From NCBI RefSeq assembly GCF_014197105.1, contig NZ_JACIEV010000009.1:153631-217630 (forward strand): a stretch of 64,000 bases of DNA, in the 5' to 3' direction. The DNA is from Sphingomonas jinjuensis (GTDB lineage: Bacteria > Pseudomonadota > Alphaproteobacteria > Sphingomonadales > Sphingomonadaceae). The notes under the pieces were generated by a model. The model had not been told where the DNA came from. It searched no databases and saw nothing but the letters and a program-made list of their open reading frames with translations. Position numbers and translations under genes: made by a program. Below, in pieces: positions 26,013 to 34,944 of this stretch (positions are counted from its first letter, which is position 1; every line of letters begins with the position of its first letter).

Positions 26013-27317
26013 ATGGCCACCCGACACATCGAGGACATGGCGGGCGAAATCCGCCCGCGGAGTGCCTCCAATCTGCTGCTGTGGGTCATCGCGAGCTTCT
26101 TCGTGATCGCCCTGCTGTGGGCGTTCTTCACCAAGCTCGACCGCACCGTCCACGGCGCCGGTCGCATCGTGCCCACCGCCCAGCTCCAGGTCGTCTCGAA
26201 CCTGGAAGGCGGCGTGGTGAAGCAGATCCTGGTCAAGCCGGGCGAGGACGTGAAGAAGGGCGCCCCGCTGCTTCGCCTCGATCCGGTCACCACCGGCGCC
26301 GAACTCAGCACCGTCGAAACCACGGTCGCCGCGCTTAGCGCGAAGGTGTCGCGTCTGCAGGCCGAGATCAACGGCACGACGCCGATGTTCCCGGTCACGC
26401 CCGACCCGGTCGTCAACGAGCAGATCGGCTTCGAACGCTCGCTCTACGCCTCGCGCCAGGCCGACCTCGCCAGCATCACCGCCGCCGCCACCGCCCGCGC
26501 CACCCAGGCCGAACGCGCGGTGGCCGAGGCGAGCGCGAACGTCGAGGCGGCCCGCGCCGCGCGCGACGCCGCACAGTCTCAGGCCGAAATGCTCCGCCCC
26601 CTGGTCGCGAACGGTATCGAGCCGCGCCTCAGCCTGGTCCAGGCCGAGCGTCAGCTTTCCGTAAACAATAGCCAGCTGACGTCGTCGCAGGCCGCGCTCG
26701 CCCGTGCCCGCGCCGGCGTTGCCGAGGCACGCGCCGCCCTGAACCAGCAGCGCCAGGAATGGCGCGCGAAGTCGGCCGAGGAACTGGCGACCGCGCAGGG
26801 TGAGCTCGCCTCCCGCCGTCGCTCGTTGCCCGCGCTCAACGACCGCGTCGATCGCACTACCCTGCGCGCGCCGCTCGACGGCCGCGTCAACCGCGTCCTC
26901 GTCAACACCGTCGGCGGCTCGGTCCGCGCCGGTGAGCCGCTCGTCGAGATCGTCCCCGCCGCCAGCGGCCTGACGGTCGAGGTCGCGGTCAGCCCCGCCG
27001 ACATCGCGTTCGTCCGCATGGGCCAGCGCGCGCTCGTGAAGATCAGCGCCTACGACTATGCGGTCTATGGCGGGCTCGAGGGCAAGGTCACGGGCATCTC
27101 GCCCGACGCGATCGTCAACGAGAAGACCGGCGATTCGCATTACATGGTCCGCGTCCGCACCACCGAGCCGAGCCTGCGTAGCCCGGCCGGCCAGCTGCTG
27201 CCGGTCACGTCCGGCATGTTGGCCGACGTCAACCTGATCGGCGACAAGCGGTCGATCATGTCGTACCTGCTCACCCCGATCACGCGGATCCAGGAAGACG
27301 CCTTCCGGGAGAAGTAA
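26013..27317 (+). CDS. HlyD-family membrane fusion protein of the type I secretion system
   Basis: 434 residues. A cytoplasmic stretch is followed by one membrane segment (LLLWVIASFFVIALLWAFF), then the barrel/lipoyl start GRIVPTAQLQVVSNLEGG and VVKQILVKPGEDVKKGAPLL. A long coiled-coil region rich in Ala, Gln and Arg (about residues 100-290) leads to LRAPLDGRVNRVLVNTVGG and the C-terminal beta-barrel. It bridges the ABC protein and the TolC channel. The gap to the next gene is only 5 nt. Confidence 0.94.
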   Translation: MATRHIEDMAGEIRPRSASNLLLWVIASFFVIALLWAFFTKLDRTVHGAGRIVPTAQLQVVSNLEGGVVKQILVKPGEDVKKGAPLLRLDPVTTGAELSTVETTVAALSAKVSRLQAEINGTTPMFPVTPDPVVNEQIGFERSLYASRQADLASITAAATARATQAERAVAEASANVEAARAARDAAQSQAEMLRPLVANGIEPRLSLVQAERQLSVNNSQLTSSQAALARARAGVAEARAALNQQRQEWRAKSAEELATAQGELASRRRSLPALNDRVDRTTLRAPLDGRVNRVLVNTVGGSVRAGEPLVEIVPAASGLTVEVAVSPADIAFVRMGQRALVKISAYDYAVYGGLEGKVTGISPDAIVNEKTGDSHYMVRVRTTEPSLRSPAGQLLPVTSGMLADVNLIGDKRSIMSYLLTPITRIQEDAFREK

Positions 27318-27322
27318 GGCAT

Positions 27323-28810
27323 ATGGAGGCCCGGCGCTTGGCAGCGATCTCGCGACGCACCGTCCTCATCGGTAGCGGGATCATGGGTGCCGGCGCCGTC
27401 CTCGCCGCGACGCTGGCGAAGGACGGCGCGGTGTCGCTGCCGTCGCTGCGCCGGCCGGGCGACAAGGACGACAGCGCCGCCTTCCGCCGCGCCGCCGCAT
27501 CGGGCAAGCCGATCCACGCCCCCGCGGGCAAGGGCAGCGGCCCCGGCGGGCGCTATATCGTCGGCAGCGACGCCCAGGACAATCTGCCGTCGGGGCTGAC
27601 GCTCTTCGGCGATGGCCGTGGCAAGACGGTGGTGCGCATCGCCCACGGCGCGCCCTTCGTCCTCCATGCCGACAGCGGCAGCGCCGACCCCAGGCGCAAT
27701 ATCACCGGGCTTCGCTTCCACGACCTGGACTTCGAGAGCGAGGTCGAGGCGCGCGGCTTTTCCGAATTCGAGTATCTCGTCATGCTCAACGGCGTGACCG
27801 ACGTCCGCTTCGACCGCGTCGGCTTCGTCGGCTTCCGCGGTGACGGCCTGCACATGGGATCGTCGGTCGTCTCGAAGACCGAACGGCACAATCGCGACGT
27901 GACCGTCGCCGACTGCCTGTTCGACGGCATCAACGCCAACAACCGCAACGCGATCTCGATCATCGACGTCGAACGGATGACGATCGAGCGCTCGACCTTC
28001 CTCGACTGCACTCGCGTCGGCGACGGCACCGCCAACGCCGGTGACCCGTTCAAGCCTGCGACGGGCCTCGCCATGCCCGGCCCGATCGATATCGAACCCA
28101 ATGCCGACCGGTTCGCGATCGTCCGCGACGTCACCATCCGCGCCAACCGGTTCAAGGGCGGCGGCGGCTTTGCGGTCGCGCTTCACCCGCTGCCCAACGA
28201 CTTCGTCGCCACGCCGCAGCGCGGTATTCGCGTGATCGACAACATCGTCGAGGATCGCGTCGGCGGCATCGACATGACCGGCTACGTCAACGATGTCGTG
28301 ATGCAGCCCGGCAGCGCGCCCTATGATGTGACGATCAGCGGCAACAGCGTCACCCGCTGCAAGACGCCATTCCGGATCAGCGGCGTGCGTGGGCTGACGA
28401 TGACCCGCAACCGCTTCGTCGATTGCACCGACCGCGCCGAGTTCAACAACACCGCCCCCGTCGCCGCGGTGACGGCGAGCCGCAACCGGTTCGAACGGAT
28501 CGGCTCGGACGCCTTCCCCTATGGCCTGTGGCTGCGGACGCTCGACGGCCTGACCTTGACCGAGAACGAGTTCGTCGATTGCGGCGGTCCCGGCCGCCGC
28601 GACGGCGCCGCGATCGCGATCGTCGCCGGCACCCCGCGCGACCTTACGCTGAAGGGCAATCGCTTCTCCAGCCCGCAGGGGCGGATGAACCAGTCCCTCC
28701 AGCTGTTCCGGGACGCGACCGTCAGCCGGCGGCAGATCGCGCTCAGCGGCAACGTCTCGACGCTCAAAGGGCCTGGTTTCCAGGCAGTCCTGGCGCTGGC
28801 ACGGCCGTAG
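27323..28810 (+). CDS. Right-handed beta-helix protein with Tat signal
   Basis: 495 residues. The N-terminus SRRTVLIGSGIMGAGAVLAA fits a twin-arginine signal. The mature part has the repeating N-x-x-F/I-x-D/G pattern of parallel beta-helix proteins (VTDVRFDRVGFVGFRGDGLH, DVTISGNSVTRCKTPFRISG, LTLTENEFVDCGG). Such folds belong to polysaccharide lyases, hydrolases and epimerases. It is the last gene of the type I secretion operon, 5 nt after HlyD, yet it should leave the cytoplasm by Tat. It may cut or trim the polysaccharide made by the flanking operons. No catalytic residues can be assigned. Confidence 0.82.
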   Translation: MEARRLAAISRRTVLIGSGIMGAGAVLAATLAKDGAVSLPSLRRPGDKDDSAAFRRAAASGKPIHAPAGKGSGPGGRYIVGSDAQDNLPSGLTLFGDGRGKTVVRIAHGAPFVLHADSGSADPRRNITGLRFHDLDFESEVEARGFSEFEYLVMLNGVTDVRFDRVGFVGFRGDGLHMGSSVVSKTERHNRDVTVADCLFDGINANNRNAISIIDVERMTIERSTFLDCTRVGDGTANAGDPFKPATGLAMPGPIDIEPNADRFAIVRDVTIRANRFKGGGGFAVALHPLPNDFVATPQRGIRVIDNIVEDRVGGIDMTGYVNDVVMQPGSAPYDVTISGNSVTRCKTPFRISGVRGLTMTRNRFVDCTDRAEFNNTAPVAAVTASRNRFERIGSDAFPYGLWLRTLDGLTLTENEFVDCGGPGRRDGAAIAIVAGTPRDLTLKGNRFSSPQGRMNQSLQLFRDATVSRRQIALSGNVSTLKGPGFQAVLALARP

Positions 28811-28819
28811 CGGAAGGCG

Positions 28820-30121
28820 TCAGACCGCGGCGATCGGCGTCGCGAAGCGCTTGTCGCTGACCTTGTGGACCGCGAAGCTCATCACCGGGACGAAGAACAT
28901 CCACTGGAAGATGAACGATTCGATGTACGGGTTCGTCCACGCGGCCACCGCCGCCGACAGGAAGCCGCCCATCATATAGACGTCCTCGGGGCTCAGTGCC
29001 CGCCGCGACGCGCGGCCGAGGAACGCGAAGCCATAGACGAAGAACGGGCCGCAATAGATCAGGGTGCCGAGCAGCCCGACGCGGTACATCGTCGCCAGCG
29101 GCACATTTTCATACCGCCACGGATAGTCGGCATTGCGGATGTAAGACACACCGACGCCATGGCCGGCGCCCAGGCCGACCGTTTCCCTGATGCCGTCCCA
29201 CAGCGCCCCGGCCTGCTCGGTCCGCACCTCGCCGCCGCCGCTGGCGATCTTGTTGACATAGCCCTGGAAGATGACGGTGAGGTCGATGGTGTGCAGCAGC
29301 ACGCCGATCGCCACGGTGACCGCCAGCGCGGCGCCGGTCAGCAGCACCGCCGGCACCACGACCGCGCGGCCGAACGATATCGTCGGCCCCTGGTGCGCGA
29401 CTCGCCCGCGAAGGACCAGCCCGGTAATGAACCCGATCGGCACCGCCAGCGCGAACGCCGATCGTCCCGAGGTGATCGCGCATAGCACCAGGCCGGCAGG
29501 CAGCAGCAAGCGTCCCCACTTGCTCTTCACCAGCGTCGGTTGCGCGAAGGCGCCGCCCGCCAGGAAGATCAGCGAGCCGTACACCAGGATATTGGCGCCG
29601 GCGAAGCCGTTGCTGACGTTGACGTTGGCGTCGGCGAACAGGAACGTCACCGCCTGGCGCCCGATCGTCAGGAACGCCCAGAAGAACAACGCGACCGAGA
29701 TCAACGCCCACCAGGTGAAGCGGATCAGCCACTGCACCAGCCGCTCGATACCGAAAAACTGCGCCAGCCCGGTGCCAAGCACGATCCACGCGAACGGCGA
29801 CAGGATATAGATCAGGATCGTCTGCGTGCTGGCGTTGCGCGGCGCGCCGTTGGTGGTGCCGATCCAGATAAATACCGACGTCAGCACGACGCCCAGGAAA
29901 TAGGTCAGCAGAATGCGATCCAGCCACTCGTCGCGCTCGATCGCCGGCAGCGTCAGCACCGTCGCGCCGAAGATCAGCAGCGCCGACACCAGCTGGAACG
30001 AGTGCGGGATGACGACCGAGATTGCCAGCGCGAGCCACAGCGCCACCTTGACGACGTTGCGCGCGGCGGCGCGGTCGGCCTGGCGGGGATCGTGGGCGTA
30101 GCTGGTGTCGTAATAGCTCAT
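28820..30121 (-). CDS. O-antigen ligase/polymerase-like membrane protein (Wzy candidate)
   Basis: 433 residues, about eleven hydrophobic segments, for example VVKVALWLALAISVVIPHSF, IYILSPFAWIVLGTGLAQFF and VVPAVLLTGAALAVTVAIGV. A large polar loop between late helices (GYVNKIASGGGEVRTEQAGA, then GLGAGHGVGVSYIRN) matches the periplasmic loop of Wzy/WaaL-type proteins. It overlaps the GT2 gene by 4 bp and is the last gene of the operon that begins with the priming enzyme. It is the best candidate to polymerise the repeat unit. Distinguishing polymerase from ligase is not possible here. Confidence 0.8.
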   Translation of the reverse strand: MSYYDTSYAHDPRQADRAAARNVVKVALWLALAISVVIPHSFQLVSALLIFGATVLTLPAIERDEWLDRILLTYFLGVVLTSVFIWIGTTNGAPRNASTQTILIYILSPFAWIVLGTGLAQFFGIERLVQWLIRFTWWALISVALFFWAFLTIGRQAVTFLFADANVNVSNGFAGANILVYGSLIFLAGGAFAQPTLVKSKWGRLLLPAGLVLCAITSGRSAFALAVPIGFITGLVLRGRVAHQGPTISFGRAVVVPAVLLTGAALAVTVAIGVLLHTIDLTVIFQGYVNKIASGGGEVRTEQAGALWDGIRETVGLGAGHGVGVSYIRNADYPWRYENVPLATMYRVGLLGTLIYCGPFFVYGFAFLGRASRRALSPEDVYMMGGFLSAAVAAWTNPYIESFIFQWMFFVPVMSFAVHKVSDKRFATPIAAV

Positions 30122-31101
30122 GGGCGCTCGCCGAGCGGAATGCGCTCGCTCCGCCGCCGCTTAGCGATCGAACGCAGCGTGCTCAAGGTCGCGGGCAAAT
30201 CGCGGTACAGCATGCCGAAGCCTCGCCAGGTGAACCACACCTCCTCGGGCGAGGCGCGCAGCACGCCGCGGACGGTCCGCGAAAGCGGCTCGACCAGATA
30301 GGTCACGCCGATCACCGTCGCGGCCGCCGCCGGCGGCAAGTGTTTGGCGACGTACACGGCGTTGCTCTTCAGCGAGTAGAACAACCGGTGCGCCTTCACC
30401 TTCTCCGACGTGCCGCCCTGCTTGTGATAGGCGACCAGGCCCGAGAGATATTCGATGCGATAGCCCGCGGCCTTCACCCGCGCCGACAGGTCGAGATCCT
30501 CGAGATAGACGAAGAAATCCTCGTCGAAGCCGCCAACCTCGTCGAACACGCGGCGCGGCATCAGGTAGAACGCGCCCATCACGTGGTCGACCGAGCGGTC
30601 GGCGAGATGATCGAAGTCGACCATGAGCACCGGCGGGAACCAGCGCTTCAGCGCCCGCGTCAGTCCCAGGCTGTTGCCAAGGAAGGTCCGCGCCGTCGGA
30701 AAGCGCGCGCAGTGGCGATGGGCATGGCCGTCCTCGTCGACCAGCCGGATACCGCAGACGCCGACCCCCTGCCCCGCCGGGCTGGTCATATAGTCGAGCG
30801 CGGCGTCGATCGTCCCCGCCGCCAGCTCGGCATCGGGATTGAAGAACAGCACGAACGGCGCAGTGCCCCGCGCGACACCGATGTTGCACGCCTTGCCAAA
30901 GCCGAGGTTGCGACCGGTCCGAACGATCTCCAGCGGAACGCCCTCGACGTCGACATCGTCCGATCCATCGGTCGAGCCATTGTCGACGACGACCACCTTC
31001 GCCACCCGGCTGCCGCCATGCGCCGCGATCGATTCGATGCTTCGGCGCAGCAACGCGCCGGCGTTCCAGTTGACGATGACGATGTCGACGGTGGTGGTCA
31101 T
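30118..31101 (-). CDS. GT2-family glycosyltransferase (rhamnosyltransferase-like)
   Basis: 327 residues with a GT-A fold. The start VDIVIVNWNAGALLRRSIES, VVVDNGSTDGSDDVD, the nucleotide-binding LFFNPDAELAAGTID, and GAFYLMPRRVFDEVGGFDED with FFVYLEDLDLSARVKAAGY show a full GT2 core. The last motif is typical of WcaA/rhamnosyltransferase-type enzymes. The C-terminal YRIEYLSGLVAYHKQGG completes the pattern. It lies between the flippase and polymerase genes. Donor sugar is not certain. Confidence 0.9.
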   Translation of the reverse strand: MTTTVDIVIVNWNAGALLRRSIESIAAHGGSRVAKVVVVDNGSTDGSDDVDVEGVPLEIVRTGRNLGFGKACNIGVARGTAPFVLFFNPDAELAAGTIDAALDYMTSPAGQGVGVCGIRLVDEDGHAHRHCARFPTARTFLGNSLGLTRALKRWFPPVLMVDFDHLADRSVDHVMGAFYLMPRRVFDEVGGFDEDFFVYLEDLDLSARVKAAGYRIEYLSGLVAYHKQGGTSEKVKAHRLFYSLKSNAVYVAKHLPPAAAATVIGVTYLVEPLSRTVRGVLRASPEEVWFTWRGFGMLYRDLPATLSTLRSIAKRRRSERIPLGERP

Positions 31102-31114
31102 GGCGATCGTCCGA

Positions 31115-32575
31115 TTACGCGTGGCGTCGACGCAGCAGGAAACTCGCGCGGCCGATCAGGCTCTGCCGGACGGAGGGCGGCACGACGCGCCATGCCCATC
31201 CGCTCGATATCGCGATCGCGGCCGCCGCCGTCGCCAGCGGCAGCGGGCTTATCGGCAGTGCGCCCACCAGCGGCACCGCGACGATCATCAGCGCAGTCGG
31301 CAGGGCGAAGACGACGAGGTCCAGCCTGCGCCCGAATGCCAGCAGATGCATCGCCAGCGAATCGATCGCACAGCGGATCGAAAAGGCGAGCGCCGCCCCC
31401 ACCGCGCCCCACATCAGCGTCAGGCACCACAGCAACGCGCAATAGGCCGGCAGCTCCGCCAGATGCAGCAGCCCGGTCGCCCGCGGCCGGCCATCGGCCT
31501 GGAGCAACGTGAAAGGACTGGCGGCCAGGCCGTTGAGCCACCAGCCGATCAGCAGGATCTGCCCCACCGTCACCGCATCGCGGCCCAGCGCGCCGCGCAG
31601 CCACAGCGCCAGGAACGGGCCCATCAGGCAGATGCCACCGATCACCAGCGGCGCCATGATCGCACCCGCCGCACGCGTCGACGTGTGCGACACGGCAGTG
31701 GCATGGGCTCGGTTCTGTTCGGCCGACAGCTTGGGGAACAGCGCGTTCGACAGCGAATTGGGGATGATGTTCAACCGCTGCGCCAATTGCGCCGGCACCG
31801 CATAGGTCGCGACCGCCGCCGCGTTGGCGAGGCTGCCGATCAGGAAGCGATCGAGCAGCGACATCAGCGGCGCGACCGAGGCGGACACCGTGATCCAGCC
31901 GCCATAGCGAAACAATGCCACCGCCTCACCGCGCGACGGCGCCGCCCGGTGTCCCTCGGTGACGTAGCGTAGGCAGAACAGGAACGACACGACAAGCGCC
32001 ACCAGTTGCACCACCAGCGAAGCGCCGAGCAGCCCCGACAGTCGCGGCCCATGCAGCAACGCGACCGCGATCGGCGCGAGCTGCGCCGCGACGGTCGTCA
32101 CCACCGAGATCGCATTGAATTCCAGGAACCGCTCGCGCCCCAGCAGCGCGCCGTTGAGCACCCCCCAGATGATGCCGAGCGGCAGCACCAGCGCCAGTAG
32201 CGGCAGCGCATCGACAGCCTCCTGCCGCAGCTCCTGGCCGATCTGGAAGGGCCCGGTGATGTACCAGTGCCCGACCCCATACATGAGCACCGCACCGACC
32301 ACCGCCATGATCCCGGACGCGATCACCGCGGTCCAGAAGGCTTGGGCCCGCGCTTCGGGGGTGGAATCGCGCAGCGACGCGATCCGCTGGAGCAGCGCGC
32401 GCGTCAGCCCCAGATCGAACATGCCGAAATAGCCGAGCAGCATCCAGGCGATCGCAAGAACGCCGTAACGCTCGACCCCGACGAGATGCAGGTACAGCGG
32501 CACCGCCGTCAGCGAGACGATCAGCGGCAGCACCTGCCCGACGACGTTATAGGTGGCGTTGCGGCCCAGGCTCAT
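31115..32575 (-). CDS. Polysaccharide flippase (Wzx-like, MOP superfamily)
   Basis: 486 residues with about twelve to fourteen membrane segments. The opening SLGRNATYNVVGQVLPLIVS is characteristic of Wzx/RfbX-type proteins, as is MFDLGLTRALLQRIASLR. It should turn the lipid-linked repeat unit across the inner membrane. It overlaps the RgpF-like gene upstream by 4 bp. Confidence 0.88.
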   Translation of the reverse strand: MSLGRNATYNVVGQVLPLIVSLTAVPLYLHLVGVERYGVLAIAWMLLGYFGMFDLGLTRALLQRIASLRDSTPEARAQAFWTAVIASGIMAVVGAVLMYGVGHWYITGPFQIGQELRQEAVDALPLLALVLPLGIIWGVLNGALLGRERFLEFNAISVVTTVAAQLAPIAVALLHGPRLSGLLGASLVVQLVALVVSFLFCLRYVTEGHRAAPSRGEAVALFRYGGWITVSASVAPLMSLLDRFLIGSLANAAAVATYAVPAQLAQRLNIIPNSLSNALFPKLSAEQNRAHATAVSHTSTRAAGAIMAPLVIGGICLMGPFLALWLRGALGRDAVTVGQILLIGWWLNGLAASPFTLLQADGRPRATGLLHLAELPAYCALLWCLTLMWGAVGAALAFSIRCAIDSLAMHLLAFGRRLDLVVFALPTALMIVAVPLVGALPISPLPLATAAAAIAISSGWAWRVVPPSVRQSLIGRASFLLRRRHA

Positions 32576-33450
32576 GCCGGCTGCACCTCGATCGGATGCC
32601 CCGCATCCTCCAGCAAGGCCCGTACCGCCTCGCTATCCTCGCGATGACCATGCCGTCCCAGCAGCGATCGCTTGACGAACGGCAGGCCGGCGTGGGCCAG
32701 CGCGACGCCGCGGTCGAGCGTCGGGTTGAACACGCGCGCGGAGTCGGCGAACCAGCAGGCGCCCACCGACATCGTCTTCGCCGCGACGCGGGCGAAGCGC
32801 GTCTCCTGGCACAGCACCACGTCGGTATATCGGTTGAACGTCGGACCGAACACCGACGCCAGCGCGGCGAACCGTTCCGGGGTCAGCGCCCGCAGCTGAA
32901 AGGCATAGGACTGGATATGGTTCTCGATCCGGGTCGAGGCGGTGAATGCCGTCAGGTCCCAGGCCCGATCGGCCAGCACCGCGGCGGGCGAGGCGAAGGG
33001 ACCGAACACCGAATCGTTCATGACGAACACATCGGCACCGGGCGATCGCTCCGCCAGATGGCGCAGCATCAGCCGGTATCCGCTGAAGTCGAACCCACCC
33101 AGGCTCTTCCAGATCAGCGCATCCGCCCGCTCGCGGATCGCCGCGGGAATCGCGTCTGGCGAGTCGGTCGCGCACACCACCAGCAGCCGCCCCGGCTCGG
33201 CGGCAAGGCGGTCGAGCGTGTAAAGGTGGAGGGGCGCCGCGACGCCGTCGGGCAGATAGGCGAAGTAGCAGGTCCAGCGTGCCGCGGCATCGGCCGCGAC
33301 GATCGTCTGCGCCCGTGGCGCCCGCCCGCGCAGCAGCATCCGCCGCAGCAGGCGAGACCCCGCCAGCTGCGCATCGAAAGGCGACGGCCGATACGTCCAG
33401 TTGCGGTCGAAATCAGCGATGGCGCGGCTGTGAGGGTCCGTCGCCGTCAC
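32572..33450 (-). CDS. RgpF-like polysaccharide biosynthesis protein
   Basis: 292 residues. I start it at the GTG at 33450, which overlaps the upstream stop (GTGA). The longer frame is Arg-rich shadow sequence. The motifs LVVCATDSPDAIPA, ADVFVMNDSVFGPFAS and WDLTAFTASTRIENHIQSYA match the rhamnan-synthesis protein F pattern (NDSxFGP, then a His-x-Gln-Ser-Tyr block). It probably transfers or modifies a sugar such as rhamnose. No membrane segments are seen. The family match is by eye. Confidence 0.65.
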   Translation of the reverse strand: MTATDPHSRAIADFDRNWTYRPSPFDAQLAGSRLLRRMLLRGRAPRAQTIVAADAAARWTCYFAYLPDGVAAPLHLYTLDRLAAEPGRLLVVCATDSPDAIPAAIRERADALIWKSLGGFDFSGYRLMLRHLAERSPGADVFVMNDSVFGPFASPAAVLADRAWDLTAFTASTRIENHIQSYAFQLRALTPERFAALASVFGPTFNRYTDVVLCQETRFARVAAKTMSVGACWFADSARVFNPTLDRGVALAHAGLPFVKRSLLGRHGHREDSEAVRALLEDAGHPIEVQPA

Positions 33451-34763
33451 CGCGATCCGAAGCCGGTGAAGACGGTGCGGATCGTCCGCGCGATGATCAG
33501 CAGGTCGAGCCAGGCCGAGTAATGCTTGATGTAATAGAAGTCGTAGTGAAGCTTGCTGCGCACGTCGTCGACGTCGACGACATGGCCCTGGCACACCTGC
33601 GCCCAGCCGGTCACGCCCGGCCGCACAATGTGGCGATAGCGGTAGAAGGGAATCTCGTTCTCGTACCAGTGGCTAAGCACCACCGCCTCGGGACGGGGGC
33701 CGATCCAGCTCATCTCGCCGCGCAGGATGTTGATGATCTGCGGCAGCTCGTCGATACGCATCTGGCGCAGGTAGCGGCCGATCCGCGTCACACGCTGATC
33801 CCCGACCTGGGTCATCGCATGCTCGCGCGCGGCCTCCGGAGCGGGCTCGGCGACGGTCATGGTACGGAACTTGTAGACCGTGAACGGTTGGCCCTTGTAG
33901 CCCATCCGCGGCTGGCGAAACAGGATCGGCCCCGGCGACGACAGCTTCACGCCAATCGCCACCACGCACAGGAAGGGCAGCAGCACGATCGCCGCCGCCA
34001 CCGCGGTGATCCAGTCGACCAGATGTTTGAATGACATGAACGCCGACACCGGCGCCAGCGAGCCGAAGCTGTTCTCCGACAGATGTTCCAGCTCGACGCG
34101 GCCGGTCAGCGATTCCGCCAGATGCTTGGTGTGATAGACCGGCACGCCTTCGAGCGCGAGATCGGCGAGGCGGCGGTCCCAGTCGTTGGGCAGGTCGATC
34201 CGAAGATCGGTCGTCACCGCGTCAAGGTGGTTCAGCCGTGCGTCAGCGCTATGCAGCGTGACCCAATCGACACCCGGCACCGTGCGCAGCGAGTCGGTGT
34301 CGCCGAGCGGCACCACCCCGATGCGAAGCCCCGTCCGCCGCTGGTAGCGCGCCTGAAGCAACGTCATCCACGCGACACTGACGACATAGCCGACCAGCAG
34401 CAGCGTGCGGTTATAATCGACCCGCCCCACCACCAGCACGAACAGCAGCGCGCTGTACGACAGGGTGAACGCCGGCAGCACATAGGCACTGCGCTCGATC
34501 CCAGGATAGGTACTGACGTTGCGGAACAGCCAGATGCCCATCACGATCGCCGCGAAGCTGCCGATGAAGCCCTGGTGGACCGGCGGCAGCAGCCGGTGAT
34601 TGCCGATCTCCAGGATCAAGAGCAGATACGGCAGTAACGCGCCGAACAGGGCGCAGCCGATCAACTGGTAGCGCAGCCGAGCGCCCCAGGCCTGGCCCGT
34701 GCCGTTCATCGCGCCGCTCGCCCGTTGCGGCGCGTCGCTAAGACCATAGGATGCGGCTCGCAC
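33447..34763 (-). CDS. Exopolysaccharide priming phosphoglycosyltransferase (WcaJ/GelB type)
   Basis: 438 residues. About five N-terminal membrane segments (LIGCALFGALLPYLLLILEI and others) precede a central domain and a C-terminal sugar-transferase domain: SPGPILFRQPRMGYKGQPF, KFRTMTVAE, MRIDELPQIINILRGEMSWI and GPRPE. It moves a sugar-1-phosphate to undecaprenyl phosphate to start each repeat unit. The start is GTG at 34763 with GGAG upstream. An ATG at 34709 is possible. It is the first gene of the operon that also carries flippase and polymerase. Confidence 0.93.
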   Translation of the reverse strand: MRAASYGLSDAPQRASGAMNGTGQAWGARLRYQLIGCALFGALLPYLLLILEIGNHRLLPPVHQGFIGSFAAIVMGIWLFRNVSTYPGIERSAYVLPAFTLSYSALLFVLVVGRVDYNRTLLLVGYVVSVAWMTLLQARYQRRTGLRIGVVPLGDTDSLRTVPGVDWVTLHSADARLNHLDAVTTDLRIDLPNDWDRRLADLALEGVPVYHTKHLAESLTGRVELEHLSENSFGSLAPVSAFMSFKHLVDWITAVAAAIVLLPFLCVVAIGVKLSSPGPILFRQPRMGYKGQPFTVYKFRTMTVAEPAPEAAREHAMTQVGDQRVTRIGRYLRQMRIDELPQIINILRGEMSWIGPRPEAVVLSHWYENEIPFYRYRHIVRPGVTGWAQVCQGHVVDVDDVRSKLHYDFYYIKHYSAWLDLLIIARTIRTVFTGFGSR

Positions 34764-34944
34764 GCGTGCTCCAACCGTTCAAGATCAACCATGCCGCCTG
34801 CTTAACCCCGCAGCGCCGGGCCTTTAGCCGAGGCTGCGACCCGAGGCAACGCGCGCCGGATTGGGACGCCGTGCGGTTTTGCGTGGTTGAGCGCGGCCCG
34901 CGTGCCGCTTATGAGCCGAGGTTTCCGACGAAGATGCGTGCTGG

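Noticed and set aside
24264..27140. 958-residue minus-strand open frame
   Set aside because: It is antisense to the ABC and HlyD genes, which have all the expected motifs. The frame is a high-GC shadow, rich in Arg, Asp and Gly.
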